In this document: positions 8,781 to 16,187 of the stretch, in pieces
Position numbering within the stretch: the stretch's first letter is position 1
Layout of the letters: every line of letters begins with the position of its first letter
Source: Lysinibacillus fusiformis
Lineage (GTDB): Bacteria; Bacillota; Bacilli; Bacillales_A; Planococcaceae
Assembly: GCF_016925635.1 (NCBI RefSeq)
Contig: NZ_CP070490.1
Span: 3,106,001-3,170,000, forward strand
DNA: 64,000 nucleotides
Direction: 5' to 3'
The notes under the pieces: generated by a model
What the model was told of the DNA's origin: nothing
The model's input: only the letters and a program-made list of their open reading frames with translations
Database searches by the model: none
Translations under genes and position numbers: made by a program

Positions 8781-9704
8781 ATGAAGAACAATCCTATGAT
8801 TTGTGATTTAGAGACAGGTGTATGTGGAGTAGCTGGAGAGGAGGAATTCGGAATGATTGATTTTAATCAACCAAAGAAATCCGTTGAAGTATATTATGTA
8901 ACTGATCCGATTTGCTCTCATTGTTGGGCGCTTGAGCCTGTTCTTCGCCGTTTTATCGAGCAGTACGGCCACTATTTTAACTTTCATACGATAATGGGAG
9001 GATTACTAGAAAAATGGGGTGATGGTCCAGTTGATCCTGCAAATGGAATATCAGGACCTGCCGATGTTGTGGGACACTGGAGAGAAGTTGGTGCATATTA
9101 CCGCATGCCAATTGATGGAACAGTCATGATTGACAATCCAGTTCAATCATCCTACCCACCATCTCGGGTATTTAAAGTGATTCAAAAAAATCATCATGAT
9201 GCTATAGCCTATGAATATTTGCGCAGAGCAAGAGAAGCGCTATTCATATTCAATCAAAATATTGCAGAAAAATCCGTTATGATTGACATTGTAAATAAAC
9301 TTGGTCTTGATGGAGAGGCCATTGTAAACGAATCACAACAAACAATCGGACAGCAGTTATTAAATGAAGATTTTGACCGTGCAAGAAACCTAGGTGTTAG
9401 AGGGTTTCCAACTATTATTATGATGAATGAGGACAATAAAGGCTTAAAAATTGTTGGTGGGCGTCCATTTGTAAACTATGTGGATGGACTAAAACAGGTT
9501 CTTAATATCGAGGAACTGCAACCAAGACAACAGCCATCTCTTTTAAGCTTGCTCGAAAAAGAAAAACTTCTATTTTCGAAAGAAATTGAAGTCATGTATG
9601 ATCTGGAAAAGTTAGAGGTTACGTCTTATGTGAAAAAAGAGCTTTCATCAGATCAATATGAAATGAAGGAAATGCTTGGTGAATGTTATATTACGACTAA
9701 ATAA
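8781..9704 (+). CDS. SpxH (YjbH)-family DsbA-like thioredoxin-fold protein
   Basis: A 307-residue protein without a signal peptide. DsbA-like fold with CSHC at residues 45-48 in DPICSHCWALEPVLRRF, the pattern of the ClpXP adaptor SpxH/YjbH family, and a cis-Pro segment GVRGFPTIIM near 206-215. Two further cysteines sit at 8 and 15. SpxH of B. subtilis delivers Spx to ClpXP, but many SpxH-like paralogues are uncharacterised. Here it is paired with a YdhR-like gene and faces a TetR regulator, which suggests an electrophile or thiol-stress role (inference) rather than the housekeeping adaptor. Confidence 0.78.
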   Translation: MKNNPMICDLETGVCGVAGEEEFGMIDFNQPKKSVEVYYVTDPICSHCWALEPVLRRFIEQYGHYFNFHTIMGGLLEKWGDGPVDPANGISGPADVVGHWREVGAYYRMPIDGTVMIDNPVQSSYPPSRVFKVIQKNHHDAIAYEYLRRAREALFIFNQNIAEKSVMIDIVNKLGLDGEAIVNESQQTIGQQLLNEDFDRARNLGVRGFPTIIMMNEDNKGLKIVGGRPFVNYVDGLKQVLNIEELQPRQQPSLLSLLEKEKLLFSKEIEVMYDLEKLEVTSYVKKELSSDQYEMKEMLGECYITTK

Positions 9705-9718
9705 TAAGGAGAATGGCA

Positions 9719-10027
9719 ATGACATACGTATTACAGGTGGATTTTAAAATGGATGGACCATTTGGAGAAGACATGGCGGACGCATTTTTGGATCTAGCAA
9801 GAAGTATTAAGGAAGAGAAAGGACTTTTGTGGAAAATTTGGACGGAGAGCCCTGAAACAAACGAAGCAGGCGGAATCTACATGTTCGAAACAAAACACAC
9901 TGCTGAACAATATATAGAAATGCATTCAAAAAGATTAGCTGAATTTGGAATCACAAATATCAACGCAAAGATCTTTGCTATCAATTCAAAACTGACTGAA
10001 ATCACGAAAGGTCCAGTAAAACATTAA
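9719..10027 (+). CDS. YdhR-family putative monooxygenase
   Basis: A 102-residue protein resembling E. coli YdhR across its length: VDFKMDGPFGEDMADAF, GLLWKIWTESPETNEAGGIY and the ferredoxin-like C-terminal half are conserved. YdhR is a dimeric alpha-beta barrel related to small monooxygenases; its substrate is unknown. I chose ATG 9719, 7 nt after AAGGAG, over ATG 9713, which almost touches the RBS. Its start is 14 nt after the spxH-like stop, so the two are one transcription unit, closed by a terminator at 10070. Confidence 0.85.
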   Translation: MTYVLQVDFKMDGPFGEDMADAFLDLARSIKEEKGLLWKIWTESPETNEAGGIYMFETKHTAEQYIEMHSKRLAEFGITNINAKIFAINSKLTEITKGPVKH

Positions 10028-10069
10028 AAAATCGTTGATGCAATAATTGAATTGCTATCTAAATCAAGG

Positions 10070-10101
10070 AGTCTAATTTCTTATAAAGAAGTTAGGCTTT
10101 T
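10070..10101 (+). terminator. Terminator after the ydhR-like gene
   Basis: AGTCTAATTTCTT (10070-10082) pairs with AAGAAGTTAGGCT (10086-10098) with two G-U pairs, followed by a short T-run. Confidence 0.75.
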
Positions 10102-10450
10102 ATATATTATGGATGGTCAGTAAATGTAAAAACAATGGATGTATAAATATTCATAATATTGCGAGGTTGAACCAACTAGCGTGTAGCGTTTACAATAGTT
10201 TTATAACAGATTTATGTTATAAAAACATGAATAATTTGAGTGTTTTTCTGTTTAATGCTCCATACTTCAAAGCTTTTAAAAACGTTCTATAACAGAAGGA
10301 GGAATGAGGTAGTGAATGAAAACAACATATATTTGTTTGTATAGTAGTACAACGATGGACAAATAAATGCTTCTTATAAACACTATTCGAATTGTTGTAA
10401 TGAAAAATACATAAATTATTGAGATTAATAGAGATGAGGCTTTATAAAAA
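10102..10450 (+). other. Long leader or intergenic region before the yjiH-family gene
   Basis: The stretch holds an inverted repeat TTATAAC / GTTATAA (10201-10207, 10216-10222). It also has a strong Shine-Dalgarno AGAAGGAGG (10294-10302) followed by GTG 10312, opening a ten-codon ORF (MNENNIYLFV, stop 10342-10344). An overlapping ATG at 10304 stops after two codons. No known riboswitch is recognised. The short ORF may be a leader peptide or a relic. Confidence 0.35.
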
Positions 10451-11806
10451 ATGAAAAAATATTCTGTTTCTACATATTTTTATTTCATTATTCCTTCTTT
10501 AATTGGTATCTTCCTATTTATGACCCCCATTTTAACGGTAGAGGGCTGGAAAGTGCCTATTGCCATTTTAGCCAATATTTTAGCGGGTAATGTGGCTCCA
10601 GTCATTAGTTATTTTACAATTATAATGTTTGCAATATCTGCAATTGGTGCACTTATAGCGAAATTTATACCTCGTAAAAATGCGAAAGAACCTAGTATTT
10701 TAGATACATTGTTTTATGTTAATTGGTTTTGGACAATTACTCGTTTTATCGGTTTAGTCTTTGCTTCAATGGTGGTCTTCAATTTTGGACCTTCTGCCAT
10801 CAATAATGAAAATACGGGTGGACTCCTAATGGATCCAAATGGGGGACTTGTGACGTTTTTGTTTACCATTTTTTTGTTTGCAGGTTTTCTTTTACCATTT
10901 TTAACAAACTTCGGTTTACTTGAATTTTTCGGGACAATGATGGTGAAAATTATGCGACCTCTTTTTAAAAGTCCAGGACGTTCATCAATTGATGCTCTTA
11001 CGTCATGGGTTGGCGATGGCACAATAGGTGTGTTAATGACAAGTAAACAATATGAGATGGGGAACTACACAAAAAAAGAAGCTGCGATTATTGCTACAAG
11101 TTTCTCGGTAGTGTCTATCACATTCTGTATCGTTGTATTGGATACGGTACATTTGGCACGCTATTTTATTCCTTATTATTTGACAGTAGTCCTTTGTGGA
11201 ATTGTATTAGCCATTATTATGCCTCGAATCTATCCACTTGCGAAGAAGGAGGATACGTATATAGATGGGACACCAGTAGATTATTCACGTGAGAAATTAC
11301 CTGAGGGCTATAATTCCGTCTCACATGGCTTAGAAAATGCACTTGCTATTGCGCATGCAAATCGTGATCCTCGAAAATTTTTAAAAGATGGCTCTAGAAA
11401 CGTAATTGATTTATGGGTAGGTGTTGCGCCTATCGTTATGGCTTTTGGGACAATTGCCTTAATGCTTGCTGAATTTACAAGTATTTTTGCGATTTTAGGA
11501 AAGCCGTTTGAGCCAATTTTAACCGTACTTGGCTTGCCTGAAGCCGCTGAAGCAGCGCAAACAATGGTCGTTGGCTTTGCCGATATGTTTCTACCTTCTA
11601 TTTTAGGTGCGGGCATTGAATCGGATGTTACTAGATTTGTCATTGCTGTTGTTTCTGTGTCACAGCTGATCTATATGTCTGAGGTAGGTGGACTTATTTT
11701 AGGTACAAAAATTCCATTGAAGTTTTTCGATTTAGTCGTCTTATTTATACTACGTACGCTCATTTCTCTTCCAATTGCCGCATTGGTTGGTCATTTACTT
11801 TTCTAA
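10451..11806 (+). CDS. YjiH-family membrane protein with nucleoside-recognition (Gate) domain
   Basis: A 451-residue polytopic protein with about eleven hydrophobic segments. The stretch TSWVGDGTIGVLMTSKQYE and the later VGFADMFLPSILGAGI are the paired Gate-domain signatures of this family, which is related to concentrative nucleoside transporters and SpmA/FeoB gates. Transport function is likely, but the substrate is not known. It appears to be a single-gene unit, ending at a bidirectional terminator shared with the convergent CPBP gene. Start ATG 10451 has only a weak upstream RBS (GATGAGG). Confidence 0.8.
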   Translation: MKKYSVSTYFYFIIPSLIGIFLFMTPILTVEGWKVPIAILANILAGNVAPVISYFTIIMFAISAIGALIAKFIPRKNAKEPSILDTLFYVNWFWTITRFIGLVFASMVVFNFGPSAINNENTGGLLMDPNGGLVTFLFTIFLFAGFLLPFLTNFGLLEFFGTMMVKIMRPLFKSPGRSSIDALTSWVGDGTIGVLMTSKQYEMGNYTKKEAAIIATSFSVVSITFCIVVLDTVHLARYFIPYYLTVVLCGIVLAIIMPRIYPLAKKEDTYIDGTPVDYSREKLPEGYNSVSHGLENALAIAHANRDPRKFLKDGSRNVIDLWVGVAPIVMAFGTIALMLAEFTSIFAILGKPFEPILTVLGLPEAAEAAQTMVVGFADMFLPSILGAGIESDVTRFVIAVVSVSQLIYMSEVGGLILGTKIPLKFFDLVVLFILRTLISLPIAALVGHLLF

Positions 11807-11809
11807 CTA

Positions 11810-11842
11810 AAATGCCAAGTCTTAAATGGACTTGGCATTTTT
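11810..11842. terminator. Bidirectional terminator between yjiH-like and CPBP genes
   Basis: AAATGCCAAGTC (11810-11821) pairs perfectly with GACTTGGCATTT (11829-11840), with a T-run to the right and an A-run to the left. The right arm encodes the last residues of the CPBP protein on the minus strand. Confidence 0.85.
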
Positions 11843-12553
11843 CGTAAACGGATTGTGATTGGTTTTCTTTACACGTTTCCATAACAGAAGCATATAGATA
11901 AAGAGCACAAAAATGATAAGATAGGCACTTAACATGGAGCCTTCCATATTCCCCATAAAATTGAAAAAATTATTCAAGCCATGGAAAAGAATCGTCACGA
12001 TAATCGACTGACCATCTAATACAAGCAATGCTAGAACAAGGCCAACTAAAAGGGCATAGATGATTTGAACAATCGTATCTTCTAGAGATTGACCACCTAG
12101 TAATTGTAGCGCATGTGTGATGCCAAACAATATACTAGAAACCCAGACAGCAGTGAATGTTCCTTTTGTTAATAGCATTCGTAGCATAATGCCTCTAAAT
12201 ACAGTCTCCTCTATAAACGCTACAATGAAGATTTGCATGATAAACATGACAATGAAATCACTAATAGATGTCATATTCAATCCTTTTGTACTCACTAAAA
12301 TGATACATAAAATAATAAGGAGCGGTAAGGTGATGAAGAAATGATTCTTTTTAATAGGAAGAAAGAAATATTTTTGCCAGTTCTTTTTCATTCCTGTATA
12401 GATGAAGAGACCCAATGCGAATGGGATTAACAGTGCAAACTGTAGAAAAGGGCTTGTAGGTTGTTTAATGGAAACAAAGGCACCGTTTAAAACATAGAAA
12501 AATATGAGCAGAAACTCTAAGGCAATTATTTTCATCAGCACATTTTTATTCAT
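11822..12553 (-). CDS. CPBP family intramembrane glutamic endopeptidase
   Basis: A 243-residue protein with about seven to eight membrane segments. The Abi/CPBP motifs are present: EETVFRG (motif 1, catalytic Glu pair), FGITHAL (motif 2 His) and HGLNNFFNF (motif 3). Family members are membrane proteases (Rce1-like) or immunity and maturation factors. It lies 26 bp downstream of the ABC permease gene on the same strand, so it may belong to the ytr-like operon. Its last codons form part of the shared terminator hairpin. Confidence 0.88.
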   Translation of the reverse strand: MNKNVLMKIIALEFLLIFFYVLNGAFVSIKQPTSPFLQFALLIPFALGLFIYTGMKKNWQKYFFLPIKKNHFFITLPLLIILCIILVSTKGLNMTSISDFIVMFIMQIFIVAFIEETVFRGIMLRMLLTKGTFTAVWVSSILFGITHALQLLGGQSLEDTIVQIIYALLVGLVLALLVLDGQSIIVTILFHGLNNFFNFMGNMEGSMLSAYLIIFVLFIYMLLLWKRVKKTNHNPFTKNAKSI

Positions 12554-12579
12554 TCTATTACCTTCTTCCTTTTCTGTAT

Positions 12580-13275
12580 TTATACAGGATTCACAGAAAT
12601 CTTTCGCATGTTAGCTGCAATAACTAAATAGAGTAAGATACTAAAAATAAACAGGCTACCTAAAATGCCTAATATGGATGATTGGGCTAAAAGCTCATAC
12701 AACGGAGAATACCATTCAAAGATCACCATTAATATAGGAATCAATGCTAGTAAACCAATTAAGCTATAGCCACCAAGTATGCCTAAGCGATAAAAAACAA
12801 CGTTAAGGAGAAGGCCAGAACTAAGACAAAATAGTAGTAAGACCGTATCCAATACTACGGTTTGTAAAAATGAATGGGTGATATCAAAAAATAGGATAGG
12901 GTGGATAATTATAATATCCTTGATATTGAATAGCGTAGAAACATAGGAAATGATTTGATGTGCACTCGCAATAATGAAGGCACCGATTAGACTCCAGCTA
13001 ATGAAAAATAGTCCGACATATAACATATATTGCTGGCGACTTAATCCTAGCTTTAAAAAATAGGGTAAGGTTTTATTTAGAAGCTTTGTTGCCATCGTAC
13101 TGTAAAAAATATAGACTGGAATCGAAATAGTCATAGCAAAAGATACATATTGACCAAAAAATGCATCTAAGAAAAATGACAAAAGCACGATAGAAAATAA
13201 AATGCTCCAAAAAATAATATTTTGCTTCTTATAGCTTTGAAATAAGATATAAAAACTGCCGCTCATTGTGTTCAT
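12580..13275 (-). CDS. ABC transporter membrane subunit (YtrC/YtrD-like)
   Basis: A 231-residue protein with six hydrophobic segments and no other recognisable motif. Its start overlaps the ATPase stop by 4 bp (ATGA), so it is almost certainly the partner of that ATPase. The size and the GntR-ATPase-permease order resemble YtrA-regulated ABC operons, which respond to cell-wall antibiotics. Substrate unknown. Confidence 0.75.
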   Translation of the reverse strand: MNTMSGSFYILFQSYKKQNIIFWSILFSIVLLSFFLDAFFGQYVSFAMTISIPVYIFYSTMATKLLNKTLPYFLKLGLSRQQYMLYVGLFFISWSLIGAFIIASAHQIISYVSTLFNIKDIIIIHPILFFDITHSFLQTVVLDTVLLLFCLSSGLLLNVVFYRLGILGGYSLIGLLALIPILMVIFEWYSPLYELLAQSSILGILGSLFIFSILLYLVIAANMRKISVNPV

Positions 13276-14135
13276 CGTCCAGACCTCACTTTCTGTTTAC
13301 TTAAATAGACAAGCATATCTTGAAGAGAAACCGATTCAATCGTGATGTTTTGACCTTCTATGGATTGACCATTTGCAAAAACAACAACTGTCATTTCTTG
13401 CATAAATGTATGCTGATAGATTACTTGTAAGTCGCCAATTGCTACAGCAACATCTGAGGCATTGCCTTTTACAGCCACAATATGCTCTCGCCATTCATCA
13501 GTGGTCTTTTGGAGCAAAAGCTCGCCCTCATGTAGAATAAAAATTTCCTCAAATAGCTCGCTCGCCTCATCAATTAAATGTGTGGATAAAATAAATAATC
13601 GCGGATTTTCTGTTTGCTGCTCAATTAACAAATCATAAAACATATTACGTGCAGCTACATCTAAACCAATATACGGTTCATCAAAGATAGTAATGGATGC
13701 ACAACTCGCAAAGCCCGTAATAATTCCAAGTGCAGATACCATTCCTTTTGAAAGATTCCGCACTTTATCTTTTGGATTCAGGGCAAAAACTTGTAGCAGT
13801 TCATGAGCTAGCTCTTCATCCCATTTTGGATAAAAGAAGCGATTGGCCTTTAATGTTTGGGCAATGGTCATTTCTTCTTGAAAATTACCACTTTCAGCGA
13901 TAAAGCAAATATCACGTAATGTAGAAGGGGCATTGAAAACATTTTCTCCGTTAACTAAAATTTCACCACTTGTTGTAGTGATGAGTCCTGATAATAGATT
14001 TAAAAAAGTCGTTTTGCCAGCTCCGTTATGGCCTAAAAAGCCAATAATTTTTGGACCCTCCATAGTGAAAGAGACATTTTTCAAGGCTGATTTATGCTTA
14101 TAGGATTTCGTGACATTGTTCACATTGATTTTCAT
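13272..14135 (-). CDS. ABC transporter ATP-binding protein (YtrB-like)
   Basis: A 287-residue ATPase. Walker A GHNGAGKTT at about 34-42, Walker B TIFDEPYIGLD, and signature NLSKGM, a variant of LSGGQ common in GntR-linked ABC ATPases of this type. The D-loop is GLDVAAR. The gene starts directly after the GntR stop codon and overlaps the permease downstream, forming a regulator-ATPase-permease operon. Confidence 0.9.
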   Translation of the reverse strand: MKINVNNVTKSYKHKSALKNVSFTMEGPKIIGFLGHNGAGKTTFLNLLSGLITTTSGEILVNGENVFNAPSTLRDICFIAESGNFQEEMTIAQTLKANRFFYPKWDEELAHELLQVFALNPKDKVRNLSKGMVSALGIITGFASCASITIFDEPYIGLDVAARNMFYDLLIEQQTENPRLFILSTHLIDEASELFEEIFILHEGELLLQKTTDEWREHIVAVKGNASDVAVAIGDLQVIYQHTFMQEMTVVVFANGQSIEGQNITIESVSLQDMLVYLSKQKVRSGR

Positions 14136-14498
14136 TCATGATCCCCCTTGTAGTAGTTGTTGTAACTCTTCATCTGAAATGCCTAGACGTCTCGCTTCTT
14201 TTTTCAATGGTTCAATGTGTTGCTGGAAGAAGCTTGCTTTACGCTCAGTAATTAAAATATCTTTGGCGCCCTCATGTACAAACATGCCGACACCCCTCTT
14301 TTTATAAATGACACCCTTATCCACTAATTCATTCACGCCTTTCCCAGCAGTTGCAGGATTAATCTGATATTCTTTGGCAAAGTCATTCGTAGATGGAATG
14401 CGATCTTCAGGCTGTAGCTGTCCATCTAGAATGGCATCTTCTATTCTTTCGCGAATTTGTTGGAAAATGGGCTTTTCGTTATTTAAAGAATGAATCAC
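14136..14498 (-). CDS. GntR family regulator, YtrA subfamily
   Basis: A 120-residue protein with an N-terminal GntR winged helix (about 8-75; IPSTNDFAKEYQINPATAGKG) and the short helical C terminus of the YtrA subfamily instead of a ligand domain. I place the start at GTG 14498 (MIHSLNNEKPIFQQI), because GAGGTG lies just upstream; a GTG four codons earlier overlaps that RBS. Adjacent to the ABC genes it should repress; the operator and promoter lie just upstream. Confidence 0.9.
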   Translation of the reverse strand: MIHSLNNEKPIFQQIRERIEDAILDGQLQPEDRIPSTNDFAKEYQINPATAGKGVNELVDKGVIYKKRGVGMFVHEGAKDILITERKASFFQQHIEPLKKEARRLGISDEELQQLLQGGS

Positions 14499-14520
14499 AA
14501 TCCACCTCACTTGTTAGTTG

Positions 14521-14569
14521 GTTAATTACTTGTGTAACTAACCATATAACTTATGGCGTCAACTGTCAA
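14521..14569 (-). promoter_or_regulatory. Promoter and YtrA-type operator of the GntR-ABC operon
   Basis: On the minus strand TTGACA (plus 14564-14569), 17 bp and TATGGT (plus 14541-14546). Just downstream GTTAGTTAC-ACAA-GTAATTAAC (plus 14542-14521) is a palindrome with eight of nine arm bases matching. It overlaps the -10 edge and start site, an arrangement expected for repression by the GntR protein. Confidence 0.7.
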
Positions 14570-14602
14570 TCACTTGGCAAAAAAATTCTGTACACAATCA
14601 TC

Positions 14603-14634
14603 AAAAAAGCCTTCTCATTCTTGAGAGGGCTTTT
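14603..14634 (-). terminator. Terminator of the acyltransferase gene
   Basis: AAAAGCCTTCTCA (14605-14617) pairs with TGAGAGGGCTTTT (14622-14634), with one G-U pair and T/A runs on both sides. The acyltransferase stop codon (14615-14617) lies inside the stem. Confidence 0.75.
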
Positions 14635-15616
14635 GATGAGATTTTCCTATCAGATAGGCACTGAAAGGAATAAAAGAAATGATTTTGATGAGCAACATAC
14701 AGACAAGTAAACTGGATAAAAAAAGAGAAGTGACTTGAAGGAAGGGAGTGGGTAGTAATGCGCTATAGGGTGCTATATATTCTTGAATTAGCCAGTGAAT
14801 TAAAAAGATCCCAAAGGAATAGCGACTTAAAATAGGGATAAAAGGGAGTTTGGGCAAAACTTGTGCAAACGCTAGGATGCAAAATGTCATCGCCAATACG
14901 AATAGCATCATATCAATTCTTCTTGATGTAATCTGTTGGGCACCTAAATAATAATTTGTATATAAAATAGCCATTGCAAGTAGGACAGCTAGCACTGTGA
15001 AAAATTTATATCGGACGAGATAGTGGGCGATTTTTTCATAATGACTGCCCATCATATAGGCTAGTGCAAAATAAGGGAGCCAGCCCACAAAAAGTAGGCG
15101 CATAAAATGTTCATTCTGGATGAAATAATCTATCTTTACATTTGCCAGTGTCATATAGAAAATACCAAGCAAAAACATAATAGGCGTGAACCAGATACTA
15201 GATAGCTGAAATTTTTTGACTAAAAAAAAGAGTATATAGAGCTGAAAGATAGTCATGACAAACCAACCCGAAAAATCTCCTAACACAATATGACGATATA
15301 ATGCATCCCAAAAGCTTTCATCATAATGAAAGGCTGCGTTAGCGGCATATAAAATGCCAGCTGCTACAAACGGTATGACAATAAACTGAAAACGACGCCA
15401 TAAAAAATGGGGAGGAAGCTGGTGTTGATAGCGTTTCGCTAAAATTAAAATGGATAATAAGATAAAAGTCGGTGTAGCGAAACATAACAATAATCTAAAA
15501 AACTGGTAGTATGGCTGTTCTATATAGCCATTCATAATTTCAATATTGGTTGTAGCATGTAATAACACAATACTTAAGCAAGCCATTACCCTTACTGCGT
15601 TCCACTCATACACCAT
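14615..15616 (-). CDS. Acyltransferase family 3 membrane protein
   Basis: A 333-residue protein with about ten membrane segments. The N terminus YEWNAVRVMACLSIVLLHA carries the acyltransferase-3 Arg and His (RxxA...H), as in OatA, WecH and YiaH-type O-acyltransferases that modify cell-surface glycans. I chose ATG 15616, with GAGGGTG 8 nt upstream; longer in-frame starts reach to 15700 without a clear RBS. No neighbouring gene indicates the acceptor. It stands alone between the GntR operon and the holin. Confidence 0.8.
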   Translation of the reverse strand: MVYEWNAVRVMACLSIVLLHATTNIEIMNGYIEQPYYQFFRLLLCFATPTFILLSILILAKRYQHQLPPHFLWRRFQFIVIPFVAAGILYAANAAFHYDESFWDALYRHIVLGDFSGWFVMTIFQLYILFFLVKKFQLSSIWFTPIMFLLGIFYMTLANVKIDYFIQNEHFMRLLFVGWLPYFALAYMMGSHYEKIAHYLVRYKFFTVLAVLLAMAILYTNYYLGAQQITSRRIDMMLFVLAMTFCILAFAQVLPKLPFIPILSRYSFGIFLIHWLIQEYIAPYSALLPTPFLQVTSLFLSSLLVCMLLIKIISFIPFSAYLIGKSHQKPSQE

Positions 15617-15854
15617 CTCCATCACCCTCATTTTCAGTAAATTGGTGGACATCTCGCTACAGCGATGCAACCTAACTAAATATATGAACATGTCATTCAT
15701 GATAAAACCTGTCTTTCTTTCAACGTCTGAAAATAGTTTGCATCACAAAATATTATTAAAAAATCCTAGTAACATGGCGAGAGTTCCATTTTTGCATATG
15801 TGTCACATAACCATTATGCATATACTGTGGCAAGAGGGGGGGAGGTGAGCTTTT

Positions 15855-16106
15855 ATGAGAATCAATTGGAAGGTTCGTCTTCAACATATTCCATTTTTAC
15901 TAGGGCTATTTTCATTGTTACTCCTACTCGCACAACAAGTAGCAGCGATTTTTGGCTATGATTTTACAGGGGTGATGAGTGAGCAAATGTCATCTATTTT
16001 AAATACAGTTTTATCGATTCTTGTGTTAATGGGTGTCATTGTAGATCCAACCACACGGGGCACCAGTGATAGTGAGCGTGCCTTAATGTATCGGAGACCG
16101 AGATAA
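15855..16106 (+). CDS. Phage-type holin (phiLC3 family)
   Basis: An 83-residue protein: MRINWKVRLQ start, one or two hydrophobic segments (about 12-32 and 49-62), and the C-terminal signature VDPTTRGTSDSERAL typical of phiLC3 holins. RBS GGGGGGAGG is strong. Holins pair with endolysins in prophages, but no lysin, tail or other phage gene is near, so it looks orphan: a prophage relic or a domesticated gene. No terminator separates it clearly from the following DUF2339 gene, which has its own promoter. Confidence 0.82.
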   Translation: MRINWKVRLQHIPFLLGLFSLLLLLAQQVAAIFGYDFTGVMSEQMSSILNTVLSILVLMGVIVDPTTRGTSDSERALMYRRPR

Positions 16107-16125
16107 AATAAACGAAAAGTGTAAT

Positions 16126-16153
16126 TTTACAATAAGGATAAATATGTTATACT
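16126..16153 (+). promoter_or_regulatory. sigma-A promoter of the DUF2339 gene
   Basis: TTTACA (16126-16131), a 16-bp spacer and TATACT (16148-16153), ending about 35 nt before ATG 16188. Confidence 0.6.
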
Positions 16154-16187
16154 GTTAGAAAATTGATAAAGTGGGGAGGATGATTGA

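Noticed and set aside
14393..14710. Plus-strand ORF across the GntR promoter region
   Set aside because: It covers the operator and terminator of minus-strand genes and has no RBS or family match.
15546..15848. Plus-strand ORF opposite the start of the acyltransferase gene
   Set aside because: Overlaps a real gene, low-complexity product, no RBS.
15700..15854. Sigma-G-like promoter (GCATA / CATATAC) before the holin gene
   Set aside because: The spacing between the two elements is about 20 bp, too long for sigma-F/G promoters.
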